Assembly: GCA_024998705.1 (NCBI GenBank)
Contig: JACOEF010000456.1
Span: 1-13,145, forward strand
Length of the DNA stretch: 13,145 bases
Direction: 5' to 3'
Source of the DNA: Nitrospira sp.
GTDB taxonomy: Bacteria; Nitrospirota; Nitrospiria; Nitrospirales; Nitrospiraceae
A program made the translations under genes and the position numbers. The notes beneath the pieces are model-generated. The model saw only the letters and a list, made by a program, of their open reading frames with translations, did no database searches and was not told the DNA's origin. Shown piece by piece: positions 1 through 7,745 of the stretch (its first letter is position 1; each line of letters begins with the position of its first letter).

Positions 1-618
<618 letters not shown>

Positions 619-665
619 TTAATCGTCTAGTAGTCGTTTTTCAGGTGTTTGGGGGTCAGACAGAA

Positions 666-968
666 TTAGTTGGTGAAGATGCCGAGGATGTCTTCTTCCT
701 TGAGGATGAGGCACTCTTCGTCTTCGATCCGAAGCTTGCTGCCGGAATACTTGTCGAACAACACCTGGTCGCCGACCTTGATGTTCTCCACCTTCTTGCC
801 GATGGCCTGCACGATACCCCGCTGCGGCTTTTCCTTTGCAGAGTCAGGGACATAGATCCCGCCGGAGGTCCGTTCCATTTCCTCAGTGTAGGTGACGAAC
901 AAACGGTCACCAAGCGGCTGAAAATTCTTTGCAGCCGTGGACTTCTTGTCTTTCGCTTCCGTAGCCAT
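666..968 (-). CDS. groES: 10-kDa co-chaperonin GroES
   Basis: GroES forms the heptameric lid of the GroEL folding chamber. The protein is 100 residues, normal for the family. It shows the core FQPLGDRLFV near residue 16, the mobile-loop region ERTSGGIYVPDSAKEKPQRG (about 32-51), VGDQVLFDKYSG, and the terminal ECLILKEEDILGI. I chose ATG 968-966 (MATEAKDKKST), because GGAGG at 980-976 is seven bases upstream. A TTG two codons earlier (974) is only one base from that Shine-Dalgarno and is unlikely. The first 16 residues form a short charged extension compared with the usual start close to the PLGDR motif. It lies upstream of groEL on the same strand. A candidate promoter and a hairpin lie in its leader. 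Confidence 0.97.
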   Translation of the reverse strand: MATEAKDKKSTAAKNFQPLGDRLFVTYTEEMERTSGGIYVPDSAKEKPQRGIVQAIGKKVENIKVGDQVLFDKYSGSKLRIEDEECLILKEEDILGIFTN

Positions 969-1021
969 ACCCAATCCTCCTTCTGGTAATGAGCGTCGAG
1001 GCCCTAATGTACAGTTGTGTG

Positions 1022-1041
1022 AAAGCTGGCAAATCAGCTTT
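1022..1041 (-). repeat. perfect 7-bp inverted repeat in the groES leader
   Basis: AAAGCTG (1022-1028) and CAGCTTT (1035-1041) are exact inverted copies around a six-base loop. The repeat lies between the candidate promoter and the groES start, so it would form a 7-bp hairpin in the mRNA leader or serve as a small operator. It has no T-run after it on the minus strand, which argues against a terminator. Its function is unknown. A chance occurrence of this length in 300 bases is possible. Confidence 0.4.
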
Positions 1042-1082
1042 GACGTGTTACCGCAAGGGCTACCTGCAGTTAACCCGAGAAA

Positions 1083-1110
1083 TAGATAGCGCTAGCAAGA
1101 GGCAAGTCAA
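1083..1110 (-). promoter_or_regulatory. candidate groESL promoter
   Basis: On the minus strand TTGACT (1110-1105) is followed after 16 bases by TATCTA (1088-1083). The -35 matches the vegetative consensus at five of six bases; the -10 is poor. The same stretch also contains CTTGCC followed 11 bases later by CTATCT, which has some resemblance to heat-shock sigma promoters, but the spacing is short. Transcription from here would give a leader of about 110 bases before groES. Confidence 0.33.
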
Positions 1111-1280
1111 TGGATGGACTATAAAATTATTCTACGTTGAGATGCAATGGGATAATGGCTCCTAACCTATTGATTCTCCAGCGCACACTTTCTGTGTCTT
1201 CCGGCTGCATTGGGGAAATGTCCGCAGCAAGGAGATGGGAAAGGCTCAAGTGAGGTTTGCGGGGGAGGGGACGGGATTGG

Positions 1281-2840
1281 TTATGGAGTAATCCGAGGAG
1301 GCTTTCGAGTCAGCAACTCTAAGACATTGCGGGTGATCTGCTGGGCGGCCTCACTGGTACGGGCGGTTCGCAGCGCCGGCGCATTGTAGTCGTCGAGCCC
1401 CCAGCTCCACTGGATGGTTCCTGTCGCAAACACGTGGGCCCCGCTCGGGGCTTGGTAGAGGGACATATCGCCATACACGACCTGTCCATCCCGCGGGTAG
1501 GGAGAATGGGCAAGAATCTCCAGCCCGACCGGTCCTTTTGGGAACGCCCGGTCGATTTCGTATCCCAGCAGACCAGGCAGGCGATGATCAGAAGACCATG
1601 GCACACCTTTGAACAGGGGATGAGCTGGCTGGGTGATGACGAGGTCTCCTTCCACCGGGACGGTCTCAAACATCACGCCGAGCAGCAGATGTTCCGGTCG
1701 GTTGACCGGCTGGTCGCGCCATTGAACGGTGATCAGATGGTCGTTGGACGGATCACCATCCAGGGCATAGGGGTCTTCCGTCAGGGCCACCTCTTTATAG
1801 GACACCATGGTTCGGTTCGCTTCACCGGTGATGGTGCTGGGTTCGAGCCGGATCTGCCAGTAACAGGTATTGGCAGGAAAAAACACGAGCCCTACTCCCT
1901 GATCGCGAGCCCCTTCCACATGGCGTCGCATGTCCTGTGACCAGTACTCATCGTGACCGACCGACAGCCAAGCCTTGTGCCCTTTCCAAAAATCCGTTCG
2001 GCTATGGGTGTCGATGTCGGTGCTATAGGTGACGTCATACCCGTTCCGTTCCAACCAACGCACCATGTTGTATTCCCAGCCGGCGGTCGAGAGGGAGCGG
2101 GTCGGGTGGATGGACATGGCGGTCAGAAATTCTCCCGCTCCCGTGCCGCTGCCGCCCCTGGGGTGTTGGCTGGCGGCATAGGGACGATTGAAGGACACTT
2201 TCCGCGCCCATTGCTCATCCCGGCTGTTCGAGGGATAGGTCGATTTGCCGCCCCAGTTGTTATAGGCCTGGAAGGTCGTGACGCTGGATTGAAATAGCAT
2301 GTCGGATGGACGGTCGTCTTCTCTGAGGACAAAGATGATGTAGCTCTGTTTGCCGCTGCTCGTGCTGGTCAATTTGGCCAGGTAGACGCCACTCAGCCAT
2401 TCACGAGGATCGTCTGTTGCCGTGCTCAGTGTGTACGAAACCTGCCACTGGCATTCGATCAATCCGGTCACCGGATCCGCGGTCGGCATCGGTTGTAGGA
2501 TTCCCGGCAGCGAAATACCGCCCTGGACCAACCGGGCGCCACTGCCTCCGTACCAGCCCATGCGATAGATGGCGACCGTAACACGCGGGTCGGTGCTGTG
2601 GATGTAGAGATGCAGATTCTCGCCGCGTTGGATGCTCGTGGCGGAGGCATAGCCCTCGACTTCATGGTCGGCAGGATCGGTGAGCACCCAGTCGGCATCG
2701 CCCGGTCTGGCATTTTCCTGAGAGATGGGAGAGGCGGCGTCCGAGGCGGGAGGCGAAGCCGTTTCGCCGATTGCCGCCAGGAGGAAGCCTGCGAAGGCGA
2801 CCATGAAGAATCGCCCCGTCTTACATCCGAAGACGGTCAA
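1281..2840 (-). CDS. exported protein of the N,N-dimethylformamidase large-subunit-like family
   Basis: The 519-residue protein resembles the C-terminal, catalytic part of the N,N-dimethylformamidase large subunit, an iron-dependent amidohydrolase family that is widespread as proteins of unknown substrate. Seen directly: a signal-peptide-like start (K7, R10, then a hydrophobic run FFMVAFAGFLLAAIG, residues 11-25), a beta-sandwich-like segment with RGENLHLYIHS and IYRMGWYGGSGARLV (about 72-105), the motif GHDEYWS (295-301) and FFPANTCYW (320-328). The last two are hallmarks of the family. The TTG start (2840-2838) gives a basic n-region but overlaps the sigma gene by 20 bases and has a poorly spaced Shine-Dalgarno. 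ATG 2804-2802 is the alternative and would give 507 residues with a weaker signal peptide. An in-frame TGA lies just upstream of the TTG. Probably co-transcribed with the sigma gene. The substrate cannot be told. Confidence 0.8.
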   Translation of the reverse strand: MTVFGCKTGRFFMVAFAGFLLAAIGETASPPASDAASPISQENARPGDADWVLTDPADHEVEGYASATSIQRGENLHLYIHSTDPRVTVAIYRMGWYGGSGARLVQGGISLPGILQPMPTADPVTGLIECQWQVSYTLSTATDDPREWLSGVYLAKLTSTSSGKQSYIIFVLREDDRPSDMLFQSSVTTFQAYNNWGGKSTYPSNSRDEQWARKVSFNRPYAASQHPRGGSGTGAGEFLTAMSIHPTRSLSTAGWEYNMVRWLERNGYDVTYSTDIDTHSRTDFWKGHKAWLSVGHDEYWSQDMRRHVEGARDQGVGLVFFPANTCYWQIRLEPSTITGEANRTMVSYKEVALTEDPYALDGDPSNDHLITVQWRDQPVNRPEHLLLGVMFETVPVEGDLVITQPAHPLFKGVPWSSDHRLPGLLGYEIDRAFPKGPVGLEILAHSPYPRDGQVVYGDMSLYQAPSGAHVFATGTIQWSWGLDDYNAPALRTARTSEAAQQITRNVLELLTRKPPRITP

Positions 2841-3546
2841 AATCCTTCACGTCCTTCTTGATGAAGTCACGAAGCCGTTTGATGATCCGCGCTTCTAACT
2901 GCCTCGTGCGTTCTTTCGTGATGCCGTATTTGGCGCCCATGTCTTCCAGGGTCGGCGGCGTTTCGGAGGGAATGCGATTGCGCAGGATGTCTTCTTCTCG
3001 TTCATCGAGGGTCTGCGTGAATTCGGCCAGCTTCCGGCGAAACAGTGCTTTGAGCTGCGTATCGGCCAGTCGTTCGTCTGCCGGCTGTTCATGCCCGGGC
3101 AGAACATCCATTAAGGTGCCGTCGTGTTCCTGGCCGATGGGTTGGTCGAGGGAGAGCTCCCAGTTGCCCAGCCGCTGATCCATCTCGATGACATCGCGTT
3201 CGCGTACGTTCAGGCGATCAGCCAGAAGTTTGCTGTCCGGCGCGAAGCCTTCGCGTTCGAGCTTGGCTTTTTCTTTCTTCAGGTTGTAGAAGAGCTTCCG
3301 CTGGTCCTGCGTGGTGCCGACTTTAATCAATCGGTAGGTGTTCAGCAGGTACCGGAGAATGTAGGCTCTTGCCCACCAGGCGGCGTAGGCATAAAAGCGG
3401 ACGTTTTTCGTCGGGTCGAACTTCTTGATCGCCTGGAGCAGGCCGACGTTCCCTTCCTGTATCAAATCCATGTGGTCGGCGCCTGTGTGAAGATACTCCG
3501 ACGCAATGGAGACGGACACCCGTAGGTTGGCCAGGATGAGCTTCAT
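2821..3546 (-). CDS. rpoH: RpoH-like sigma factor (sigma-32 type), portion from the first in-frame ATG
   Basis: This encodes sigma region 2 to region 4 of a heat-shock type sigma factor that directs RNA polymerase to stress promoters. Within the 241 residues: region 2 with HMDLIQEGNVGLLQAIKKFD (25-44) and RFYAYAAWWARAYI (50-63), the RpoH-box QRKLFYNLK (82-90), typical of RpoH rather than RpoD, and region 4.2 with TLEDMGAKYGITKERTRQLE (199-218). The frame continues upstream of this ATG for 62 more codons. These carry region 1.2 (for example TTLQQYLTEIRRYPYLSKEE and LFEEYQLRGSRDAA) and then meet an in-frame TAA at 3735-3733. No ATG, GTG or TTG lies between that stop and 3546, so the family-expected start is not available as the sequence stands. 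Starting at 3546 would lose region 1.2. Its position beside groESL fits a heat-shock role. Confidence 0.85.
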   Translation of the reverse strand: MKLILANLRVSVSIASEYLHTGADHMDLIQEGNVGLLQAIKKFDPTKNVRFYAYAAWWARAYILRYLLNTYRLIKVGTTQDQRKLFYNLKKEKAKLEREGFAPDSKLLADRLNVRERDVIEMDQRLGNWELSLDQPIGQEHDGTLMDVLPGHEQPADERLADTQLKALFRRKLAEFTQTLDEREEDILRNRIPSETPPTLEDMGAKYGITKERTRQLEARIIKRLRDFIKKDVKDFDRLRM

Positions 3547-3843
3547 GGCCGCATCGCGACTGCCCCGGAGCTGATACTCCTCGAAGAGCCGGAGCTCTTC
3601 TTCCTTGCTGAGGTAGGGATACCGCCGGATTTCAGTCAGGTATTGCTGGAGGGTGGTGACCGGGACCAGTGAGGTCGAAAGCGGGGCTTCCTGCGGCTCT
3701 TTCGACGGCTGGTGGTCCGCCGCTTCATGTTCTTACGTCACCTCGTCGTCCGTCGGCTCTAGGGCCTCGGGTTCGATGGCGTCGGTGTCTTCGTCCAGTT
3801 CCGCGTCAGCGTCTGCGTCGTGCGTCTGTTTGCGTTGTGTCAT
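3547..3843 (-). pseudogene. rpoH: N-terminal part of the RpoH-like gene, split by an in-frame TAA
   Basis: ATG 3843-3841 opens a frame that reads MTQRKQTHDADADAELDEDT and continues acidic for 36 residues to TAA at 3735-3733. The same frame then runs on without a break through EHEAADHQPSKE, region 1.2 and into the main sigma ORF. Without the stop the protein would be 340 residues with an acidic N-terminal arm of about 60 residues. The context VT-stop-EHEA suggests a GAA to TAA change (inference). It could be a true nonsense mutation, a sequencing error, or a stop that is bypassed. Confidence 0.65.
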
Positions 3844-3902
3844 AGAGGTCGAAACCGTGGGCCCTCCCTTGGACTCCTCGCGAAGCGTTCAGGGTAGGGC
3901 TG

Positions 3903-3911
3903 ACTATACCA
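3903..3911 (-). promoter_or_regulatory. candidate extended -10 promoter for the sigma factor gene
   Basis: On the minus strand TGGTATAGT (3911-3903) is an extended -10 element, TGn followed by TATAGT (five of six to consensus). No good -35 is found 16-19 bases upstream, which is tolerated by extended -10 promoters. Transcription would begin about 3896, some 53 bases before ATG 3843. Confidence 0.45.
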
Positions 3912-3962
3912 GATGTGGGGCGTGGGGGAATAACGTGTTCTGCCGGCCTGTGCCTGTGTCCC

Positions 3963-3992
3963 TTGCGTCTCTGAAATCTTGCCTCGTATAGT
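3963..3992 (+). promoter_or_regulatory. candidate promoter for the NarK-type transporter gene
   Basis: TTGCGT (3963-3968), an 18-base spacer and TATAGT (3987-3992) form a plausible vegetative promoter. The start of transcription would fall near 3999, which is after the GTG at 3995. This argues that the transporter starts at the ATG at 4046 and not at the GTG. Confidence 0.42.
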
Positions 3993-4045
3993 GCGTGGGT
4001 GATGTTGAAACACCAACCGGATTCTCCGGGCGCGGGTGGGATGGG

Positions 4046-5284
4046 ATGAAATCGTTCACAAGTGGCACAACACTAGGAATGGCTCTGCGTAGCGGGCATT
4101 GGCCGACCCTGGCCGGTGCCTGGTTGCACCTCACCGTGAGTTTCATGGTATGGCTGTTATTCGGCGCATTAGCTGTGGCGATCGGCCAGGAACTCGGGCT
4201 GACCACGACCCAACAGAGTGTGCTGGTGGCGCTGCCGTTACTGGGTGGCGCGGTGCTGCGCATTGCCGCCGGCTGGGCCTGTGATTGGTACGGGGCGAAG
4301 CAGACGGGGCTGCTGGTATTGGGCCTGCAACTGGTCGCCGTCCTTTGGGCTGCGTTCGGAGGGCGGAGTTATGCGGAACTGCTCGGTATCGCGCTCCTGC
4401 TCGGTGCCGGCGGCGCGAGTTTTGCCGTGGCGATGCCTGTGGCCAGCCGCGCCTATTCCGCACCTCATCAAGGCCTGGTCCTGGGATTGGTGGCTTCCGG
4501 GAATATCGGGACGGTGCTCGTCCTTCTTTTGGCTCCGCGATGGGAGGCGCTGCTGGGGTGGCACTGGGCTTGCGGGATCATGGCCGTTCCCATTCTGATC
4601 ACGAGCGGTCTCTTTCTCACCGTGGTACAGCGCGAGCCTGCACGCGGGGCAGGGAGCGGGATCTGGTGGCAGGCCGCCTGGGAGATGGCGCGGGTGCCGT
4701 CGGTGTATTGGCTCTGTCTGATTTATGGCATTACGTTCGGTGGATTTGTCGGGCTGACGAGTTTCCTACCGGTGCTGCTGCATGATCATTACGGCAGCGA
4801 CCCGATTGTCGGCGGTTCCATTGCCGCGCTCTGTGGATTCACGGGGAGCCTGATTCGTCCGGTCGGCGGATATGTCGCGGATCGATGGGGCGGGTTGCCG
4901 GTGCTGGTCGGGGTGTTTGTTGCCCTGGCGTTGATAACGGCACTGGCGGGGTCGCTTCCGGCGTTACCCTGGGCGTTGGGGTTGTTGGTGGGGACGATTG
5001 CGGTGATGGGGTTCGGGAACGGGGTGATTTTTCAAATCGTTTCCGAGTGGTTTCCGAAGGATATCGGTCTGGCGTCCGGCTTGGTCGGTGCCGCTGGTGG
5101 GATCGGCGGGTTCCTGGTGCCGATCGGCTTCGGATTGCTGCGGGAAAGTACGGGCACGTTTGTGTTCGGGTTTGTGGGATTGGCGGTCGTGAGCGCTGCC
5201 GCTGCGATGACGGTGGCCCCGGCCCTGCGGTGGCGTCCACAGGCCGTTGCGCAGGCCCCGGTCTCCGGTGGTTTTTCCCGTTGA
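4046..5284 (+). CDS. NarK/NNP-family nitrate/nitrite transporter (major facilitator superfamily)
   Basis: A 12-helix inner-membrane carrier of the nitrate/nitrite porter family. Counting from a GTG at 3995 (429 residues), the frame shows RSGHWPTLAGAWLHL before helix 1 and GGAVLRIAAGWACDWYG with Arg89 in helix 2. It also shows GLVASGNIG (163-171) in helix 5, SLIRPVGGYVADRWGG with Arg288 in helix 8, and SGLVGAAGGIGGFLVP (361-376) in helix 11. The two arginines and the two glycine-rich stretches match the anion-binding arginines and nitrate signatures known in NarK. I place the start at ATG 4046 (412 residues) because of the promoter position and a GGTGGG just upstream. ATG 4079 is also possible. 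In a nitrite oxidiser it could bring in nitrite or export nitrate, or serve assimilation; the direction cannot be read from the sequence. It stands alone before ribBA and does not look linked in function. Confidence 0.85.
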   Translation: MKSFTSGTTLGMALRSGHWPTLAGAWLHLTVSFMVWLLFGALAVAIGQELGLTTTQQSVLVALPLLGGAVLRIAAGWACDWYGAKQTGLLVLGLQLVAVLWAAFGGRSYAELLGIALLLGAGGASFAVAMPVASRAYSAPHQGLVLGLVASGNIGTVLVLLLAPRWEALLGWHWACGIMAVPILITSGLFLTVVQREPARGAGSGIWWQAAWEMARVPSVYWLCLIYGITFGGFVGLTSFLPVLLHDHYGSDPIVGGSIAALCGFTGSLIRPVGGYVADRWGGLPVLVGVFVALALITALAGSLPALPWALGLLVGTIAVMGFGNGVIFQIVSEWFPKDIGLASGLVGAAGGIGGFLVPIGFGLLRESTGTFVFGFVGLAVVSAAAAMTVAPALRWRPQAVAQAPVSGGFSR

Positions 5285-5349
5285 CAGGTATGGATTGAAA
5301 AGAGTTAGCTGGGCCACCGAAGTAGGTCGGCCTGCACCATTGAGGGACT

Positions 5350-6558
5350 ATGGCGACACCGTTTAATTCGATCGAAGACGCGATTAAGGATATCAAGAAG
5401 GGGAAGTTCGTCATCCTCGTCGATGACGAAGATCGCGAAAACGAGGGCGATCTCGTCATGGCGGCCGGTAAGGTGACGCCGCAGGCCGTCAACTTCATGG
5501 CCAAACATGCGCGAGGGTTGATCTGCTTGGCATTGACCCCTGAGCGGGTGGAGGAGTTGCAGTTGTCACCGCAGGCCGCGGAGAACACGGCCACGTTCGG
5601 GACGGCGTTCACGGTCTCCATCGACGCCCGAAAAGGGATCACCACCGGGATTTCGGCAGCCGATCGTGCGACGACTATTCATGTCGCGATCGATCCCCGC
5701 TGCAGCCCTGCCGATCTTGCACGTCCCGGTCATATTTTCCCCCTCAAATCGCAAGTCGGCGGCGTGCTTCGGCGCGCAGGGCAGACGGAAGGATCGGTCG
5801 ATCTGGCGCGATTGGCCGGGCTGTACCCGGCCGGCGTCATCTGCGAGATCATGAATGAAGACGGCACGATGGCTCGTGTGCCGGAATTGACCAAGTTTGC
5901 CAAGCGGCACAAGCTGAAAATGGTCACGATCAAGGCATTGATCGAGTACCGCATGCATCGTGAGACGTTTGTGCGCCGTGCCGCGAGTGCTCTCCTCCCG
6001 ACTACCTTCGGTGATTTCGAAGCGATTGCCTTCGAAAACGATATCGATGGCGCGACCCACATTGCGCTGGTGAAGGGACGCGTGGATGCTGAGACGCCGA
6101 TGCTGGTGCGGGTCCATTCCGGTTGTCTGACGGCGGATGTGTTGGGGTCGCTGCGTTGCGATTGCCGCGAGCAGCTGCACCGGGCGATGGAGATCATTCA
6201 GAAAGACGGTCGAGGCGTATTGCTCTATCTCAACCAGGAGGGGCGGGGGATCGGTCTGCTGAATAAGATCCGCGCCTATGGCTTGCAGGATTCGGGCAGC
6301 GATACCGTCGAAGCGAATCTTCAGCTCGGCTTCAAGGCCGATCTGCGTGACTATGGCGTGGGCGCACAGATTCTCGTGCAGCTCGGGCTGCATCGGATTC
6401 GCTTGATTACCAACAATCCACGCAAGATCGTCGGCATCGGAGGCTACGGTCTGAAGGTGGTCGAACGGGTACCGATTGAGATCGCCCCGCGCGCGGACAA
6501 CGAAAAGTATCTCCGCACGAAAAAAGCCAAGCTCGGGCACTTGCTCAAGAAAGTCTAG
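5350..6558 (+). CDS. ribBA: bifunctional 3,4-dihydroxy-2-butanone-4-phosphate synthase / GTP cyclohydrolase II
   Basis: RibBA supplies both precursors of riboflavin: dihydroxybutanone phosphate from ribulose 5-phosphate and the pyrimidine from GTP. Residues 1 to about 205 are the RibB domain with [12 protein letters not shown] (24-35), [10 protein letters not shown] (100-109), RPGHIFPL (125-132) and [12 protein letters not shown] (165-176). Residues about 206-402 are the RibA domain, with the zinc-binding cysteines C259, C270 and C272 and the catalytic segment [20 protein letters not shown] (295-314). Length 402 is standard. In RibB the loop expected as GHTE reads GQTE (Gln145), so a known metal-ligand His is replaced. 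A GAGGGA stands just before the ATG. The 65-base spacer after the transporter has a perfect TTGACA (5281-5286) overlapping the transporter stop, but only a poor -10 follows (TTAGCT, 5305-5310). I see no FMN riboswitch in this spacer. Confidence 0.96.
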   Translation: MATPFNSIEDAIKDIKKGKFVILVDDEDRENEGDLVMAAGKVTPQAVNFMAKHARGLICLALTPERVEELQLSPQAAENTATFGTAFTVSIDARKGITTGISAADRATTIHVAIDPRCSPADLARPGHIFPLKSQVGGVLRRAGQTEGSVDLARLAGLYPAGVICEIMNEDGTMARVPELTKFAKRHKLKMVTIKALIEYRMHRETFVRRAASALLPTTFGDFEAIAFENDIDGATHIALVKGRVDAETPMLVRVHSGCLTADVLGSLRCDCREQLHRAMEIIQKDGRGVLLYLNQEGRGIGLLNKIRAYGLQDSGSDTVEANLQLGFKADLRDYGVGAQILVQLGLHRIRLITNNPRKIVGIGGYGLKVVERVPIEIAPRADNEKYLRTKKAKLGHLLKKV

Positions 6559-6715
6559 CCCCGCCTGTCTGTGTCAATTCTGAGTCTCACGCCGGCAGGA
6601 ACGATCTGCTCGCGGGCGGCCTGAAACGTATAGCCATTTGAGAGCGTTTCCAGGTATGATCCCCCTCTTTCTTCGTCACACAGTCCATGAGACCGCTGAC
6701 TCCTGATCTGATTCC
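6559..6715. promoter_or_regulatory. ribBA-ribH spacer with a possible -10 and short inverted repeat
   Basis: The 157-base spacer holds an inverted repeat GAAACG (6623-6628) / CGTTTC (6645-6650) and a good -10-like TATGAT (6655-6660) without a clear -35. The riboflavin FMN riboswitch core is not recognisable. ribH may have its own promoter here, but the support is thin. Confidence 0.25.
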
Positions 6716-7258
6716 ATGAAGCTTCGCAAAGGGTCTCAAGACGCAACGGGGCTGACGTTCGGCATCGTAGCGAGCAAATTTAATAAGTTTGTGACCAGCC
6801 GGCTTCTGACGGAGTGTGTCAAGACGCTGACCAAGGCCGGCGTGGCGGATGACGCGATGGAAGTGGTGCGGGTGCCGGGCGCGTTCGAAATCCCCCTTGT
6901 GGCCCGCCAGCTTGCCCGGTCCGGCCGGTTCGATGCGGTCATCTGCCTCGGCGCGGTGATCCGTGGTGACACGCCGCATTTCGAATACATCAGTACCGAA
7001 GTCAGTCGGGGGATTCTGCAAGCCTCTATGGATTCGACTATCCCGGTGATCTTCGGCGTCCTCACGACCGATACGGTGGCTCAGGCGATCGAGCGGGCGG
7101 ATCCGGCCAAGTTGAATCGTGGAGCCGATGCGGCGAAAACGGCAATTGAAATGGTCAATGTGATGCGACTACTCAAGAAGGAAGAAAGTGGAGAGGCGCC
7201 CAAGTCGGCCACCCCTCCACGACGAGCCGCTCGAACGGCAACGAGGTCGAAGCGCTGA
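6716..7258 (+). CDS. ribH: 6,7-dimethyl-8-ribityllumazine synthase
   Basis: Lumazine synthase joins the RibA-derived pyrimidine with the RibB product to make the direct precursor of riboflavin, usually as a pentamer or 60-unit capsid. Marks in order: [16 protein letters not shown] (16-31), VPGAFEIPL (53-61), [15 protein letters not shown] (78-92) with catalytic His88, [10 protein letters not shown], and [13 protein letters not shown] near residue 134. The enzyme core ends near residue 155. A tail of about 25 residues rich in Ala, Pro, Arg and Lys follows ([20 protein letters not shown]), making it longer than the usual 150-160. The start ATG 6716 is the only in-frame choice, as a TGA lies four codons upstream, but it lacks a clear Shine-Dalgarno. 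nusB follows after 13 bases. Confidence 0.95.
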   Translation: MKLRKGSQDATGLTFGIVASKFNKFVTSRLLTECVKTLTKAGVADDAMEVVRVPGAFEIPLVARQLARSGRFDAVICLGAVIRGDTPHFEYISTEVSRGILQASMDSTIPVIFGVLTTDTVAQAIERADPAKLNRGADAAKTAIEMVNVMRLLKKEESGEAPKSATPPRRAARTATRSKR

Positions 7259-7271
7259 TCAGCGCGGCACC

Positions 7272-7745
7272 ATGGCCTCTCGACATCAAGCCCGTGAACG
7301 GGCGGTACAGATTCTTTTTCAGTACGACATTCATGGGCAGGCAGGCCCGTGGCTGGACGATTTTTGGACTCAGTATCCGCTGGCCGAGGAGTTGCGGGGG
7401 TTCGCCGAGCGACTGGTCGCCGGTGTCAGGGATCACAAGAAGGAGCTCGATACGCTGATCGGGAGCTTCGCGACCAACTGGAAGGTCAACCGGATGCCGA
7501 TCATCGACCGCAATATTCTCCGGATGGGCTGTTTCGAATTGCTACATGTGCCCGAGGTGCCGGCCAAGGTGACGCTGAACGAAGCGATCGAGCTGGCCAA
7601 GAGCTTCGGGGACGAGGAGGCCTCGAAGTTCGTAAACGGCATCCTCGATAAGGTGCTCAGATCGGATGCACGGCTGGAACGGAAGTGTGCGTTTCCCGAA
7701 CTGCCTGTGGTGGGTGGCGACAGCAGCGTGAAGGGTGACGCGTGA
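7272..7745 (+). CDS. nusB: transcription antitermination factor NusB
   Basis: NusB is an all-helical RNA-binding protein which pairs with NusE (ribosomal protein S10) at boxA to keep RNA polymerase going through rRNA operons. The 157 residues start [19 protein letters not shown], contain [16 protein letters not shown] (about 77-92), [20 protein letters not shown] and FVNGILDKV, the usual order for the family. The frame is open further upstream to 7188, inside ribH, but ATG 7272 is the start that matches the family. The ribH-nusB pairing is common in bacteria. The last codons (SSVKGDA) are written by a repeat-like sequence described below, and residues after KVLRSD are not conserved family sequence as I know it. 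Confidence 0.95.
   Translation: MASRHQARERAVQILFQYDIHGQAGPWLDDFWTQYPLAEELRGFAERLVAGVRDHKKELDTLIGSFATNWKVNRMPIIDRNILRMGCFELLHVPEVPAKVTLNEAIELAKSFGDEEASKFVNGILDKVLRSDARLERKCAFPELPVVGGDSSVKGDA

Larger units (their letters stand above)
969..1280. other. 312-base stretch without a gene (groES leader)
   Basis: No frame here carries a credible gene. The part next to groES (969-1110) holds the Shine-Dalgarno, a perfect short inverted repeat and a candidate promoter, described separately. The part next to the formamidase-like gene (about 1141-1280) contains only weak short inverted repeats, such as ACAC/GTGT around 1184-1196, and none is followed by a T-run in the direction of transcription. I see no convincing terminator for the upstream gene. 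I also looked for the HrcA operator CIRCE (TTAGCACTC-N9-GAGTGCTAA) and did not find it. Confidence 0.7.

Noticed and set aside
1141..1280. Terminator after the formamidase-like gene
   Set aside because: Short stems such as GCTGC/GCAGC (1204-1228) are interrupted and no T-run follows on the minus strand.
3722..3728. Alternative ATG for a second frame just after the sigma-factor TAA
   Set aside because: The minus-strand ATG just after the stop (MKRRTTS) is out of frame with the sigma factor and ends after a few dozen codons; it does not rescue the gene.
5285..5349. FMN riboswitch or hairpin before ribBA
   Set aside because: The spacer is too short for an FMN riboswitch and lacks its conserved core. 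The GGCCACC/GGTCGGCC pairing needs a bulge and is weak.
4839..5645. 268-residue open frame on the minus strand
   Set aside because: Crosses the end of the transporter gene and the start of ribBA in antisense; low-complexity Pro/Arg/Ser composition without a domain.
5566..6540. 324-residue open frame on the minus strand
   Set aside because: Antisense to ribBA with no recognisable motif; explained by codon bias of ribBA.
6687..6719. 10-codon ORF ([10 protein letters not shown]) ending in ATGA at the ribH start
   Set aside because: The overlap is suggestive of a leader peptide, but there is no Shine-Dalgarno before it and such short frames are common by chance.
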